Below, one piece after another: positions 56,676 through 64,000 of a stretch of DNA of 64,000 nt. Both the position numbers and the translations under genes were made by a program. The stretch comes from Lachnospiraceae bacterium (GTDB lineage Bacteria > Bacillota > Clostridia > Lachnospirales > Lachnospiraceae). The first letter of the stretch is position 1. The number at the start of each line of letters is the position of its first letter. The DNA is taken from contig CAJTGB010000014.1 in assembly GCA_910575835.1 (NCBI GenBank), positions 1-64,000 of the forward strand. Direction: 5' to 3'. The notes beneath the pieces are model-generated. The model saw only the letters and a list, made by a program, of their open reading frames with translations, had not been told where the DNA came from and did not search any database.

Positions 56676-58424
56676 ATGTCAATAGACAAATACGAAATCC
56701 TCAATCAAGAGAGAAAAATACAGAATATGAAAAAGAAAGTTGCCGCTTACTGCCGTGTCTCCACGGACAATGACGACCAGGCAAATTCATTTGAAAGCCA
56801 GCAGCGGTATTTCCGCCAGTATATCGAACGTAACCCCGATTGGGAGCTTTATGCCATATTTGCCGATGAGGGCATCTCTGGAACGAACACAAAAAAGAGA
56901 AAAGAATTTAACCGCATGATTGCATGTGCCAAAAACGGCGATTTCGATTTGATTATCACAAAGGAAATCTCCCGTTTCGCGAGAAATACCCTTGACAGCA
57001 TATTCTACACCCGTGACCTCAAAAAGCACGGAGTAGGCGTTATCTTTCTAAACGACAACATCAACACCTTGGACGGCGATGCAGAGCTTCGCCTTGCCAT
57101 TATGTCCTCTATCGCACAGGAGGAAAGCCGCAAGACTTCCGAGCGTGTCAAATGGGGACAGAAACGCCAGATGGAACAAGGCGTTGTGTTCGGGCGCAGT
57201 ATGCTCGGCTATGATGTAAAAGATGGCAAAATGTATATCAATGAAGATGGAGCTAAAATCGTCCGTCTTATCTTCCGCAAGTTTGTAGACGAGGGCAAAG
57301 GCACTCATGTTATCGCCCGTGAGCTTCGGGAGGAGGGCATAAGTCCCATGCGTGTGAAAGAATGGAGCAATACCGTCATTTTACGAGTGATACGCAATGA
57401 AAAATACTGCGGTGACTTAGTACAGAAGAAAACCTATACGCCAGACTTCCTATCTCACGAAAAGAAATACAACCGAGGGCAGGAGGAATTTGTCATCCTC
57501 AAAGACCACCACGAGCCGATTATCTCCCGTGAGCTTTTCGACAAGGCAAACCGCATTTTAGATACAAAATCGCTTTCGCAGGAGGGCAAGGCAAAACACA
57601 GCAACCGCTATCCGTTCTCTGGAAAAATCAAATGCGGCAGATGCGGGGCAAGCTATGTTGCCCGATACAAAACCCGAAAGGATGGAAGCCAGTATAAGGC
57701 ATGGCGTTGCTTTGAGGGCGCAAAGCATGGAAGCCCCCACATCGACAAAGCAGGAAACCAAGTGGGCTGCTCTGGAACAAGCATCCGCAACGAAGAAGCC
57801 ATCCACATTATGTATCTTGTCTGCAAGCAGCTCACCATTGACCGCCAGAAAATAGCGGATAACATGATTAAAACGATTCAAAAGGTGATTTCACTGGATA
57901 TGACTGGTGCAGATACAAATACTCTGGAAGAAAAAAAAGAAGCGGCACAGAAAAAACGTACTGATTTGATTGACCTTTACACAAGCGGCGATATTGACCG
58001 TGATGAATTTACGTCTCTTAGGGCTAAATACGATGCCGAAATCAACGGTTTGAAATTCATGATGGAAAGCATGGAAAAACAGCAAGTTGTAATTGCGAAG
58101 CAAAAGGAACTGATGGAGGACATTAAAAACGCCGTGGATGAGCTTATCGGCGGCATTGAATACGAGGATGAATTTTACACACAGCTACTTGACAAGATGG
58201 TGATTAACGACAGAGAAAACATAGACGTATATCTGAATTTACTTCCCCTTAAATGGAGCTATACGGTTGCGGGCAGCATAAACTGTTCACAGGGCGGAAA
58301 CTGTCTAAAGGACAGACAGTTGCTAAAAAAAGCGTTAGCCTCTGAAAACGCCCTGCAAGCACAGCGGAACATTTCAGAGGCTTCACTACCGATATCCGTC
58401 AGTATCCCCGTTACTTCCTTATAA
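56676..58424 (+). CDS. Large serine recombinase of element 2
   Basis: Start ATG 56676 behind AAAGGAG gives 583 residues in the integrated form. Catalytic Ser29 lies in YCRVSTDND; ITKEISRFARNTLD and SIAQEESRKTSERVKWG complete the resolvase domain, followed by a recombinase domain, a zinc ribbon (IKCGRCGASY...WRC) and a coiled coil. The usual family end (LPLKWSYTVA) lies at about residue 530. The frame continues past it, crosses the TACC core at 58387, and takes its last residues and stop from cotJC DNA. In the circle it would instead run into 48252-48480 (about 647 residues). Confidence 0.9.
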   Translation: MSIDKYEILNQERKIQNMKKKVAAYCRVSTDNDDQANSFESQQRYFRQYIERNPDWELYAIFADEGISGTNTKKRKEFNRMIACAKNGDFDLIITKEISRFARNTLDSIFYTRDLKKHGVGVIFLNDNINTLDGDAELRLAIMSSIAQEESRKTSERVKWGQKRQMEQGVVFGRSMLGYDVKDGKMYINEDGAKIVRLIFRKFVDEGKGTHVIARELREEGISPMRVKEWSNTVILRVIRNEKYCGDLVQKKTYTPDFLSHEKKYNRGQEEFVILKDHHEPIISRELFDKANRILDTKSLSQEGKAKHSNRYPFSGKIKCGRCGASYVARYKTRKDGSQYKAWRCFEGAKHGSPHIDKAGNQVGCSGTSIRNEEAIHIMYLVCKQLTIDRQKIADNMIKTIQKVISLDMTGADTNTLEEKKEAAQKKRTDLIDLYTSGDIDRDEFTSLRAKYDAEINGLKFMMESMEKQQVVIAKQKELMEDIKNAVDELIGGIEYEDEFYTQLLDKMVINDRENIDVYLNLLPLKWSYTVAGSINCSQGGNCLKDRQLLKKALASENALQAQRNISEASLPISVSIPVTSL

Positions 58425-58573
58425 GGCATGGTATACCGCTGTGACAGGTAGCGCATGGATGCGGCCAGTTCTCCGTCCGGTCCGCCGAACTGTGTAATGA
58501 TCACCTGGGCGATCTTCGGATTCGTCTGGGTGATTCTCACCGGGTGCTGCAGTCGTTTCTCATAATTCCACAT
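58387..58573 (-). pseudogene. cotJC: cotJC 5' fragment (piece 1 of 3)
   Basis: ATG 58573, ten bases after AGGAGG, opens the manganese-catalase-like spore coat protein CotJC. The first 62 residues (MWNYEKRLQHPV... GGPDGELAASMRYL... VTGILTDIG) are intact, then element 2 interrupts. In the present arrangement the frame continues into element 2 for 42 residues and stops at 58259, so a short non-functional product is expected. It is the third gene of cotJABC. Confidence 0.92.
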
Positions 58574-58576
58574 ATA

Positions 58577-58846
58577 CTAGCATCCTCCTTCCTGCCATGG
58601 CCATGGCTCGTTGATCCAGCACCAGTAGTCTGCCGGGGTGTGGGCGGTATCAAGCGTAAGAGGACCGTAGAATTTGGCGTACTCTCTTAGGGCCTGGACC
58701 CGCTGCTTCTTGAATTCTTCAAAATATTCCAGGGCGTCGGAATTACAGGGATGCGTATCTAAGAATAACTTCACATCATCTACCGCGAAGCTGACTACGT
58801 TGATCCATTCCAATAATTCACGGCGGTTAGGTTTGTTCTCTGTCAT
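58577..58846 (-). CDS. cotJB: Spore coat protein CotJB
   Basis: Start ATG 58846 (nine bases after AGGAGG) overlaps the cotJA stop as ATGA. The 89-residue protein matches CotJB: LLEWINVVSFAVDDVKLFLDTHPCNSDALEYFEEF and the Trp-rich end DYWCWINEPWPW. It is part of the mother-cell-made CotJ coat component set, which needs CotJC. Confidence 0.92.
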   Translation of the reverse strand: MTENKPNRRELLEWINVVSFAVDDVKLFLDTHPCNSDALEYFEEFKKQRVQALREYAKFYGPLTLDTAHTPADYWCWINEPWPWQEGGC

Positions 58847-59130
58847 CTGCAGCAACCTCCTATCCCAATTCCAGTGAAGGGTTTATTTAATTCTTCAAAA
58901 ATGGTTCCCTGATGAAATCCTTTTTCTGCTTCGTAGATATTCTGCCACTCCTGCCACGGAACATAGGCCATGGCGATCGGCATACCGTTTAATTCATCGT
59001 ATTCAGCTCTGTCTTCGCAGCATGCGGAAGAAGAGGGGCGGCAGCTTTCCGGCGGCTGAGGCATTGGAGATGGCCGGCTGCAGCCGCTCCGCCGCATATA
59101 GTCTGATGTATTACAGCGATAATTCGGCAT
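58843..59130 (-). CDS. cotJA: Spore coat associated protein CotJA
   Basis: Start ATG 59130 lies eight bases after AGGAG; the frame to 59148 lacks a site. The 95-residue protein has a Cys/Pro/Ser-rich variable N-terminus and the conserved CotJA half (MPIAMAYVPWQEWQNIYEAEKGFHQGTIFEELNKPF). It is the first gene of cotJABC, under a sigma-E-like -10. Confidence 0.92.
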   Translation of the reverse strand: MPNYRCNTSDYMRRSGCSRPSPMPQPPESCRPSSSACCEDRAEYDELNGMPIAMAYVPWQEWQNIYEAEKGFHQGTIFEELNKPFTGIGIGGCCR

Positions 59131-59165
59131 ATGTGATGCTCCTTCCATAGAACGTTTGCAATAAC

Positions 59166-59173
59166 AGTGTATG
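59166..59173 (-). promoter_or_regulatory. Sigma-E-like -10 element of cotJABC
   Basis: On the minus strand CATACACT, 36-43 bp before the cotJA start, matches the sigma-E -10 consensus CATACANT. The -35 region is AT-rich but not a clear match. It fits mother-cell expression of the operon. Confidence 0.5.
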
Positions 59174-59266
59174 GAAAATTAAGAAAATGGTGATAGGTTT
59201 CCGCGTATTGACGGTTGTTTTTGCGGCCGTATCTGAGTATAATAGATACGATTGGAGTGTAAATAT

Positions 59267-60481
59267 ATGGAGAAAAGTCAGAAAGCAAAAAGGGTAAAAC
59301 CAAAAGTAAAACAGAACAGAACGAAAGATACGGGTGCGGAAGTATCGGCGGCGAAGAAGCGAATGGTACGTTTCTTTGATTACAATCTGCTGACGGTACT
59401 GATCTCGCTGATCTGTTTTGGTCTGGTGATGCTGTACAGCAGCAGCGCATACGGGGCGCTGCTCAGACAGGGAGACAGTATGTTTTATTTTAAGCGCCAG
59501 TTGTTCTTCTACGCCTTAGGATTTATCGGGATGTATGTGATCGCGAAGATTGACTATCATATCTACATCAAGTGGGCAAGGCAGATATATTTTCTTTCTA
59601 TATTTGCGATGGCGCTTGTGAAGACGCCGCTCGGCAAGGAAGTGAACGGCGCCAGAAGATGGCTGAAGCTGCCCTTTAACCAGCAGCTGCAGCCGGCGGA
59701 GATCGCGAAGATCGCGATCATCCTGTTTATCCCTGTTTTGATCTGCAGTCTTGGCAAGGAGATCAAGACCTGGTATGGGATCAGGCAAATCCTTGTGTGG
59801 GGAGGCGTCTCGGCGGGATGTGTGCTGGTTCTCACGGAGAACTTAAGTACGGCAGTGATCGTCATGGGTATCACCTGCATTATGGTATTTGTCGTTCACC
59901 CTAAGACGAAGCCTTTTGTGGCGCTTGTGGCGGCAGGAGCGGTTCTGGTGCTTGCGGCGGTGAAGATCATAAGCATGACGCTGGATACCAGCAGTAACTT
60001 CCGTCTGCGGAGGATCCTTGTGTGGCTGAATCCAGAAGAGCATACAGAAGAAGGCGGATATCAGGTTTTGCAGGGCTTGTATGCCGTAGGTTCCGGCGGA
60101 TTTTTTGGGAAAGGGCTTGGGAACAGCGCACAGAAGATGATCATACCGGAGGTACAGAATGATATGATCCTCTCCATTGTCTGCGAGGAGCTTGGAGTCT
60201 TTGGCGCGATCATTGTACTGGCGCTGTTCGGGCTGCTGCTGTACAGGCTGATGTTTATCGCGCAGAATGCGCCGGATATGTACGGATCGCTGGTGGTGAC
60301 GGGAATATTCGCCCATATGGCTCTTCAGGTAGTGTTAAATGTAGCCGTTGTGCTCAACCTGATCCCTACCACCGGTATCACGCTGCCTTTTATCAGCTAC
60401 GGAGGTACGGCCAGCGTGTTTATCATGGCAGAGATGGGAATTGCGCTGGGAGTGTCCAGAAGAATCAGAATCAGTGAATAA
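59267..60481 (+). CDS. ftsW: FtsW-type SEDS peptidoglycan polymerase
   Basis: Start ATG 59267 lies nine bases after GGAG. The 404-residue protein has a basic cytoplasmic N-terminus and about ten membrane helices, with the SEDS motifs LVMLYSSSAYGA, GARRWLKL, QNDMILSIVCEELG and LPFISYGGTA. FtsW polymerises glycan strands at the septum with a class B PBP. RodA is the alternative, but closeness to mraZ/rsmH favours FtsW. Confidence 0.85.
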   Translation: MEKSQKAKRVKPKVKQNRTKDTGAEVSAAKKRMVRFFDYNLLTVLISLICFGLVMLYSSSAYGALLRQGDSMFYFKRQLFFYALGFIGMYVIAKIDYHIYIKWARQIYFLSIFAMALVKTPLGKEVNGARRWLKLPFNQQLQPAEIAKIAIILFIPVLICSLGKEIKTWYGIRQILVWGGVSAGCVLVLTENLSTAVIVMGITCIMVFVVHPKTKPFVALVAAGAVLVLAAVKIISMTLDTSSNFRLRRILVWLNPEEHTEEGGYQVLQGLYAVGSGGFFGKGLGNSAQKMIIPEVQNDMILSIVCEELGVFGAIIVLALFGLLLYRLMFIAQNAPDMYGSLVVTGIFAHMALQVVLNVAVVLNLIPTTGITLPFISYGGTASVFIMAEMGIALGVSRRIRISE

Positions 60482-60519
60482 AATACTTTTCTTTCCGGTA
60501 TAAATATGGTATGATAACC

Positions 60520-60540
60520 ATGTAGTATTTAAAACTACAT
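60520..60540. other. Inverted repeat in the ftsW-degV gap
   Basis: ATGTAGT (60520-60526) mirrors ACTACAT (60534-60540). It could be part of a weak terminator or an operator for the degV gene; no T-run is present. Confidence 0.35.
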
Positions 60541-60593
60541 AGTATGGAAATGAAGAACGCGCCGAATAATATAGATATACCGGGAGGATGGAT

Positions 60594-61433
60594 ATGAGTT
60601 ACAAAATTATTGTGGATAGCTGCGGCGAATTAACGGAAGAGATGAAAGCGTCAGGATGTTTTGAGACGGCTTCTCTTGAAATTGATGTTCATGGACGTCA
60701 CATTATTGATGACGAGACCTTTGACCAGGCGGAATTTCTAAGGCTGGTAGCGGAGTCTCCTGATTCCCCGAAGTCTTCCTGTCCGTCACCGGAGCGTTAT
60801 ATGGAAGGGTATCGCTGCGATGCCGAGCATGTGTACGCGGTCACATTATCCGCGGAGCTGAGCGGTTCCTATAACAGCGCGGTTCTTGGCAGGAACCTGT
60901 ATCATGAGGAGTACGGCGGGAAGGATATCTATGTGTTTAATTCTCGTTCCGCGTCGATCGGGGAGACGCTGATTGCTATGAAGATCGTGGAATGCGAGGA
61001 ACAGGGGATGGAATTCGCTCAGGTGGTGGAGACGGTAGAGGCATATATCGGGGAACAGCACACGTATTTCGTGTTGGAGACACTGGATACATTGAGGAAG
61101 AACGGACGGCTTACCGGAGTGAAGGCGATAGTAGCGACCGCGCTCAACATCAAGCCGGTCATGGGTGCGACGCCGATCGGTACGATCCTTCAGCTTGGAC
61201 AGGCGCGGGGCATGAAGAAGGCTCTGACTAAGATGGTGGATGAGATTATCAAGGATCTTAAGGAGCCGAAGAAGAAGATACTGGCGATTTCGCATTGCAA
61301 CTGCCGGGAGAGGGCAGAGTATGTGAAGGAGATGCTGATAAAAAGAGCGGATTTTAAGGATGTGGTAATCGTAGATACGGCAGGAATCAGCAGTATGTAT
61401 GCCGCAGACGGCGGAGTAATAGTGGTTGTATAA
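60594..61433 (+). CDS. DegV family fatty-acid-binding protein (second copy)
   Basis: Start ATG 60594, six bases after GGGAGG, gives 279 residues. Motifs are KIIVDSCGEL, SSCPSPERYMEGY, LSAELSGSYNSAVLG and LETLDTLRKNGRLTGVKAIVATALNIKPV. It is distinct from the copy at 16689 and probably presents a different fatty acid to the FakA kinase. Confidence 0.88.
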   Translation: MSYKIIVDSCGELTEEMKASGCFETASLEIDVHGRHIIDDETFDQAEFLRLVAESPDSPKSSCPSPERYMEGYRCDAEHVYAVTLSAELSGSYNSAVLGRNLYHEEYGGKDIYVFNSRSASIGETLIAMKIVECEEQGMEFAQVVETVEAYIGEQHTYFVLETLDTLRKNGRLTGVKAIVATALNIKPVMGATPIGTILQLGQARGMKKALTKMVDEIIKDLKEPKKKILAISHCNCRERAEYVKEMLIKRADFKDVVIVDTAGISSMYAADGGVIVVV

Positions 61434-61641
61434 TTCTGCGGATTGTGGTAGAATAATTTTTATGTCAGGAGTTGCAGGAAGATGACCGGCCGGCCCTGTC
61501 CGTCATGCGGCGGATTCTGTGCTGTCAGCTGGGCTGTCTTTTTGTTGTTTTTATATTCTCAGTGTACAGGGGTAATGTGTGTGCACGGAAGGTATATAGA
61601 GGATATAGAGATTATTTTATAGAAAGAAGGAGTCAGAAGAT

Positions 61642-61887
61642 ATGAGTCAGGAGAAGGTTGATAGATATAAGAAGGAGAAGGCGAACCGCAAGGAGAATCT
61701 GCGCAGGGAGAAGCTGCACAACGTTATGCATAAGTGTGCGGTATGCCTTGTGGGAATCGTGCTGATCGGATGGATCGGCTATTCCGCGTACGGAAGGTAT
61801 GAAGAAAGCAGATCGAATCAGGAGGCGCTGGTTGATTATTCGGCGCTGACGAATCTGAAGACAGAGCTTGCAGAAGCGGCTCAATAG
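61642..61887 (+). CDS. Small single-span membrane protein, unknown
   Basis: The 81-residue protein has a good GGAG site. A highly charged basic N-terminus (KVDRYKKEKANRKENLRREKLH) is followed by one membrane helix (CAVCLVGIVLIGWIGYSAY) and a short polar tail outside. Similar small proteins lie near division genes in Lachnospiraceae; the function is unknown. Confidence 0.75.
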   Translation: MSQEKVDRYKKEKANRKENLRREKLHNVMHKCAVCLVGIVLIGWIGYSAYGRYEESRSNQEALVDYSALTNLKTELAEAAQ

Positions 61888-61997
61888 CCGTGGTTTGTTG
61901 GAAATTCAATAGAAATTCAGTGATGATCAGAGGAAGTTAGAAGCAGAAAATGTTCTGCTTCTTTTTTTGTGCAAAATACCAAAAAGTGAAAAAGGGG

Positions 61998-62090
61998 TTG
62001 AAATCAGCAAAAAAGTGGTTTACAATGAATTCAAGTGGTAGAAAGTGGTGAAAAGTGGAACGAAGTGGTGATGATGTGGTAATAATGTGG
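61998..62090 (+). promoter_or_regulatory. mra promoter and MraZ-box array
   Basis: TTGAAA (61998-62003), 17 bp, TACAAT (62021-62026) forms the promoter. GTGG boxes start at 62015, 62035, 62045, 62055, 62065, 62076 and 62087, mostly on a strict 10-bp period, so one helical face carries an array like the tandem boxes known to bind MraZ. The first box lies inside the promoter spacer. Confidence 0.8.
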
Positions 62091-62117
62091 AGCCGCTTGG
62101 GAGAAGGTGAGTTCTGA

Positions 62118-62558
62118 ATGTTGAAAGGGGAGTATAGTCATAATATTGATGCAAAGGGCAGATTGATCATTCCGGCCAAGTTTCGTGACGATCTAGGGGA
62201 GAATTTCGTCATAACCAAAGGGATGGAGAATTGCCTCTATGTATACCCGGAGAACGAGTGGAACATCTTCGAAGAGAAGCTTAACGCCCTGCCGACTACT
62301 ACGGACAAGAAAGCGCGTGCACTTGCCTATTTTTTTCAGGGGAGCGCTACGGACGGTGATCTTGACAAGCAAGGAAGAACTCTGATCCCTTCTGTCCTCA
62401 GAGAATTCGCACATCTGGACAAGGAGGTCGTATTTATCGGTATGGGGAAGCGTGCCGAGATCTGGGACAAGGCAAGATGGGATGAGAAGAATGCTGAAGT
62501 GGAGATGAACATAGAAGATATCGCATCTGATATGGAGGCAAGCGGATTCAGTATCTAG
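62118..62558 (+). CDS. mraZ: Transcriptional regulator MraZ
   Basis: The 146-residue protein contains two SpoVT/AbrB-like halves: GEYSHNIDAKGRLIIPAKFRDDL at the N-terminus and SATDGDLDKQGRTLIPSVLREFA in the middle. It is the first gene of the division and cell-wall cluster and should autoregulate through the GTGG array upstream. Confidence 0.95.
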   Translation: MLKGEYSHNIDAKGRLIIPAKFRDDLGENFVITKGMENCLYVYPENEWNIFEEKLNALPTTTDKKARALAYFFQGSATDGDLDKQGRTLIPSVLREFAHLDKEVVFIGMGKRAEIWDKARWDEKNAEVEMNIEDIASDMEASGFSI

Positions 62559-62586
62559 CCTAAGTGCTGGAAATATCTGGCGTTGT

Positions 62587-62620
62587 TTGCCCGAGTGCTT
62601 TGTGGGTATGGCCCGGGCAA
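62587..62620 (+). other. Hairpin between mraZ and rsmH
   Basis: TTGCCCG and CGGGCAA form a 7-bp stem around a GTG-rich loop in the leader of rsmH. No T-run follows; it may influence rsmH expression. Confidence 0.4.
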
Positions 62621-62639
62621 GACATGAAAGGAAGAGGAT

Positions 62640-63575
62640 ATGGAATTCCAACACAGATCAGTGTTACTGTATGAGACGATAGACGGACTGCACGTCAAAC
62701 CGGACGGCGTCTATGTTGACGGCACGCTCGGAGGCGGAGGACACAGCCTGGAGATATGCAGGCGTCTGGGAGCAAAGGGGAGTATTATAGGAATAGACCA
62801 GGATGCGGCGGCCATTGAGGCGGCAGGCATCCGACTGAAAGACTTCGGGGAGAAGGTCACGATAGTCAGAAGCAACTATTGTGATATGAAGTCGCAGCTT
62901 CAAGGCCTTGGGATTGACAAGGCAGATGGGATCGTTCTGGATCTGGGCGTATCATCCTATCAGTTGGATACGGCTGAGCGGGGATTTTCCTATCGGGAGG
63001 ACGCATCTTTGGACATGCGCATGGATACGCGCCAGAAGATGACGGCCAGAGATATTGTCAATGACTACGGCGAGATGGAACTTTACCGTGTGATCAGGGA
63101 TTACGGGGAGGATAAGTTTGCGAAGAATATTGCCAAGCATATCGTATCGGCACGCGGGAAAGGTTCCATTGAGACAACAGGGCAATTGTCAGAGATTGTC
63201 CGGGGAGCGATTCCGATGAAGTACCAGAAGAAGTCCGGGCATCCGGCTAAGAGAACATTTCAGGCAATCAGGATTGAACTGAACCGGGAACTGGAGGTCT
63301 TAAGGAATTCGCTTGATATGATGATTGATTTATTGAATCCAGGGGGAAGGTTGTGTATCATAACATTCCATTCACTGGAGGACAGGATCGTTAAGAGTGC
63401 ATTTAAGAAGAATGAGAACCCTTGCACCTGTCCGGCAGATTTTCCCGTATGTGTGTGCGGGAAGGTCTCGAAGGGGAGTATTATCACTAGAAAGCCGATC
63501 CTGCCCAGTGAAGAAGAGATCAGGGAGAACAGCCGCTCTAAGAGCGCGAAGCTTCGGATCTTCGAACGCAGATGA
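62640..63575 (+). CDS. rsmH: 16S rRNA (cytosine-1402 N4) methyltransferase RsmH
   Basis: The 311-residue protein has [13 protein letters not shown], the SAM-binding [36 protein letters not shown] and [12 protein letters not shown], all standard for RsmH (MraW). It methylates C1402 in the decoding centre. AGGAAGAGG precedes the ATG. Confidence 0.95.
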   Translation: MEFQHRSVLLYETIDGLHVKPDGVYVDGTLGGGGHSLEICRRLGAKGSIIGIDQDAAAIEAAGIRLKDFGEKVTIVRSNYCDMKSQLQGLGIDKADGIVLDLGVSSYQLDTAERGFSYREDASLDMRMDTRQKMTARDIVNDYGEMELYRVIRDYGEDKFAKNIAKHIVSARGKGSIETTGQLSEIVRGAIPMKYQKKSGHPAKRTFQAIRIELNRELEVLRNSLDMMIDLLNPGGRLCIITFHSLEDRIVKSAFKKNENPCTCPADFPVCVCGKVSKGSIITRKPILPSEEEIRENSRSKSAKLRIFERR

Positions 63576-63640
63576 CGGGCGCGTAAGCGCTCCGACAGCG
63601 GTACGGCAGGATGGGTACTACGAAGAAAGGGGTGACATGT

Positions 63641-64000
63641 ATGGCAGCAAGACAGAATTATCCGGAGTATAGACAGCAGTACAGAAGAAGGGGAGATGCG
63701 GCTTCACAGATGTATGTACAAGGCAATGTTGTGACGAAACCGGAGGATGATTCCCGCCGTCATGAGAAGTCGCCCGAAAGACAGAGGAAAGCCAGCAAGC
63801 AGGTCCGCAAGAACCGTAAGCTTGCCCTCCGCATGAATTCCGCGTATGTTATATTTCTTGCGGTTGCGGCAGTGACGGCGCTTGTAGTATGCGTCAATTA
63901 TATTGAGCTTCAGTCACGGATCACGAGCCGTTCGAAGAATATTACTGCTATGCAGGAAGAACTGGCAAGGCTTCGTGAGGAGAATAATACGAAGTATAAC
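63641..64000 (+). CDS. ftsL: FtsL-like cell division protein (partial, runs off the window)
   Basis: The frame opens at ATG 63641, after AAAGGGGTG, and stays open for 120 codons to the window end. It encodes a basic N-terminal cytoplasmic region (QRKASKQVRKNRKLALRM), one membrane helix (AYVIFLAVAAVTALVVCVNY) and the start of a coiled coil (MQEELARLREENN). The position after rsmH is that of ftsL, whose product is a divisome bitopic protein. The gene is incomplete here. Confidence 0.8.
   Translation, partial: MAARQNYPEYRQQYRRRGDAASQMYVQGNVVTKPEDDSRRHEKSPERQRKASKQVRKNRKLALRMNSAYVIFLAVAAVTALVVCVNYIELQSRITSRSKNITAMQEELARLREENNTKYN

Larger units (their letters stand above)
48248..58390. mobile_element. 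Second serine-recombinase island inserted in cotJC
   Basis: The island is bounded by TACC at 48248-48251 and 58387-58390; the predicted circle is 10,139 bp. Inside the ends, GTGCTCAGAAATGTTCC (left) and GGAACATTTCAGAG (right) form imperfect inverted repeats. Deleting it rejoins GATATCGG to TACAGAAGAA, restoring the Asp-Ile-Gly-Thr-Glu-Glu of CotJC. Genes, all on the plus strand apart from an IS scar: an open 3' segment, AbiEi/AbiEii, a four-gene unknown operon, PemK, a small protein and a large serine recombinase. No relaxase or transfer genes are recognised, so it moves by help from others or not at all. Confidence 0.88.

Noticed and set aside
58259-58573. 104-codon frame as an intact gene
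   Set aside because: Only its first 62 codons are cotJC; the rest is antisense of the element-2 recombinase.

Overview
The window looks like a chromosomal segment of a spore-forming gut Clostridium relative, most likely a Lachnospiraceae; the genus cannot be named from the sequence. The signs are strong AGGAGG ribosome binding sites, a cotJABC spore-coat operon, an ftsW/mraZ/rsmH/ftsL division cluster, a GH2 beta-galactosidase/ABC sugar operon, DegV proteins, and mobile elements of the Tn916 and serine-recombinase types usual in these hosts.

Layout. 1-96 is the 3' end of a group II intron. 366-22927 is ordinary chromosome: a MutS2-like ATPase without Smr domain, a rhodanese/CoA-disulfide reductase pair behind a Crp/Fnr-like site, a frameshifted Rpn-like nuclease gene, an M42 peptidase, a YesL-like protein divergent from a lacZ-ABC sugar operon, EamA, LacI, TetR/DegV, a two-component system, an acyltransferase-like/Crp pair, and HxlR/nitroreductase. 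23046-58573 holds one spore-coat gene, cotJC, cut into three pieces by two elements. Element 1 (about 24.8 kb, 23142-47921) is a Tn916-family ICE whose tyrosine integrase has been replaced by a large serine recombinase. It carries the conjugation genes orf13-orf23, a MobT relaxase and oriT, two ArdA-like proteins, cargo (a cyclase-like protein, a membrane coiled-coil protein and a ParE/Phd module) and a 1511-residue thioester/SpaA/VaFE surface adhesin. No tet(M) is present. Element 2 (about 10.1 kb, 48252-58390) is a second serine-recombinase island with no transfer genes. It carries AbiEi/AbiEii, a four-gene operon I cannot match to a described system (dUTPase/Dcd-fold membrane protein, FAD oxidoreductase, endonuclease IV-like TIM barrel, P-loop kinase), an IS66 scar and a PemK toxin. 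58577-59130 is cotJB and cotJA; 59267-64000 is ftsW, degV, a small membrane protein, mraZ, rsmH and a partial ftsL-like gene.

How it works together. Removing both elements at their short direct repeats (TACC; TTTCACCGAAACG) rejoins cotJC into an uninterrupted 202-codon frame, so this is a naturally split spore gene similar in design to the skin element in sigK or SPbeta in spsM. In the predicted circle of element 2 the recombinase frame runs on for 76 codons into the other end of the element and stops just before a strong terminator, which suggests that integration swaps the recombinase C-terminus. The cargo of both elements is rich in likely defence and stability functions (AbiE, ArdA, PemK, ParE/Phd).
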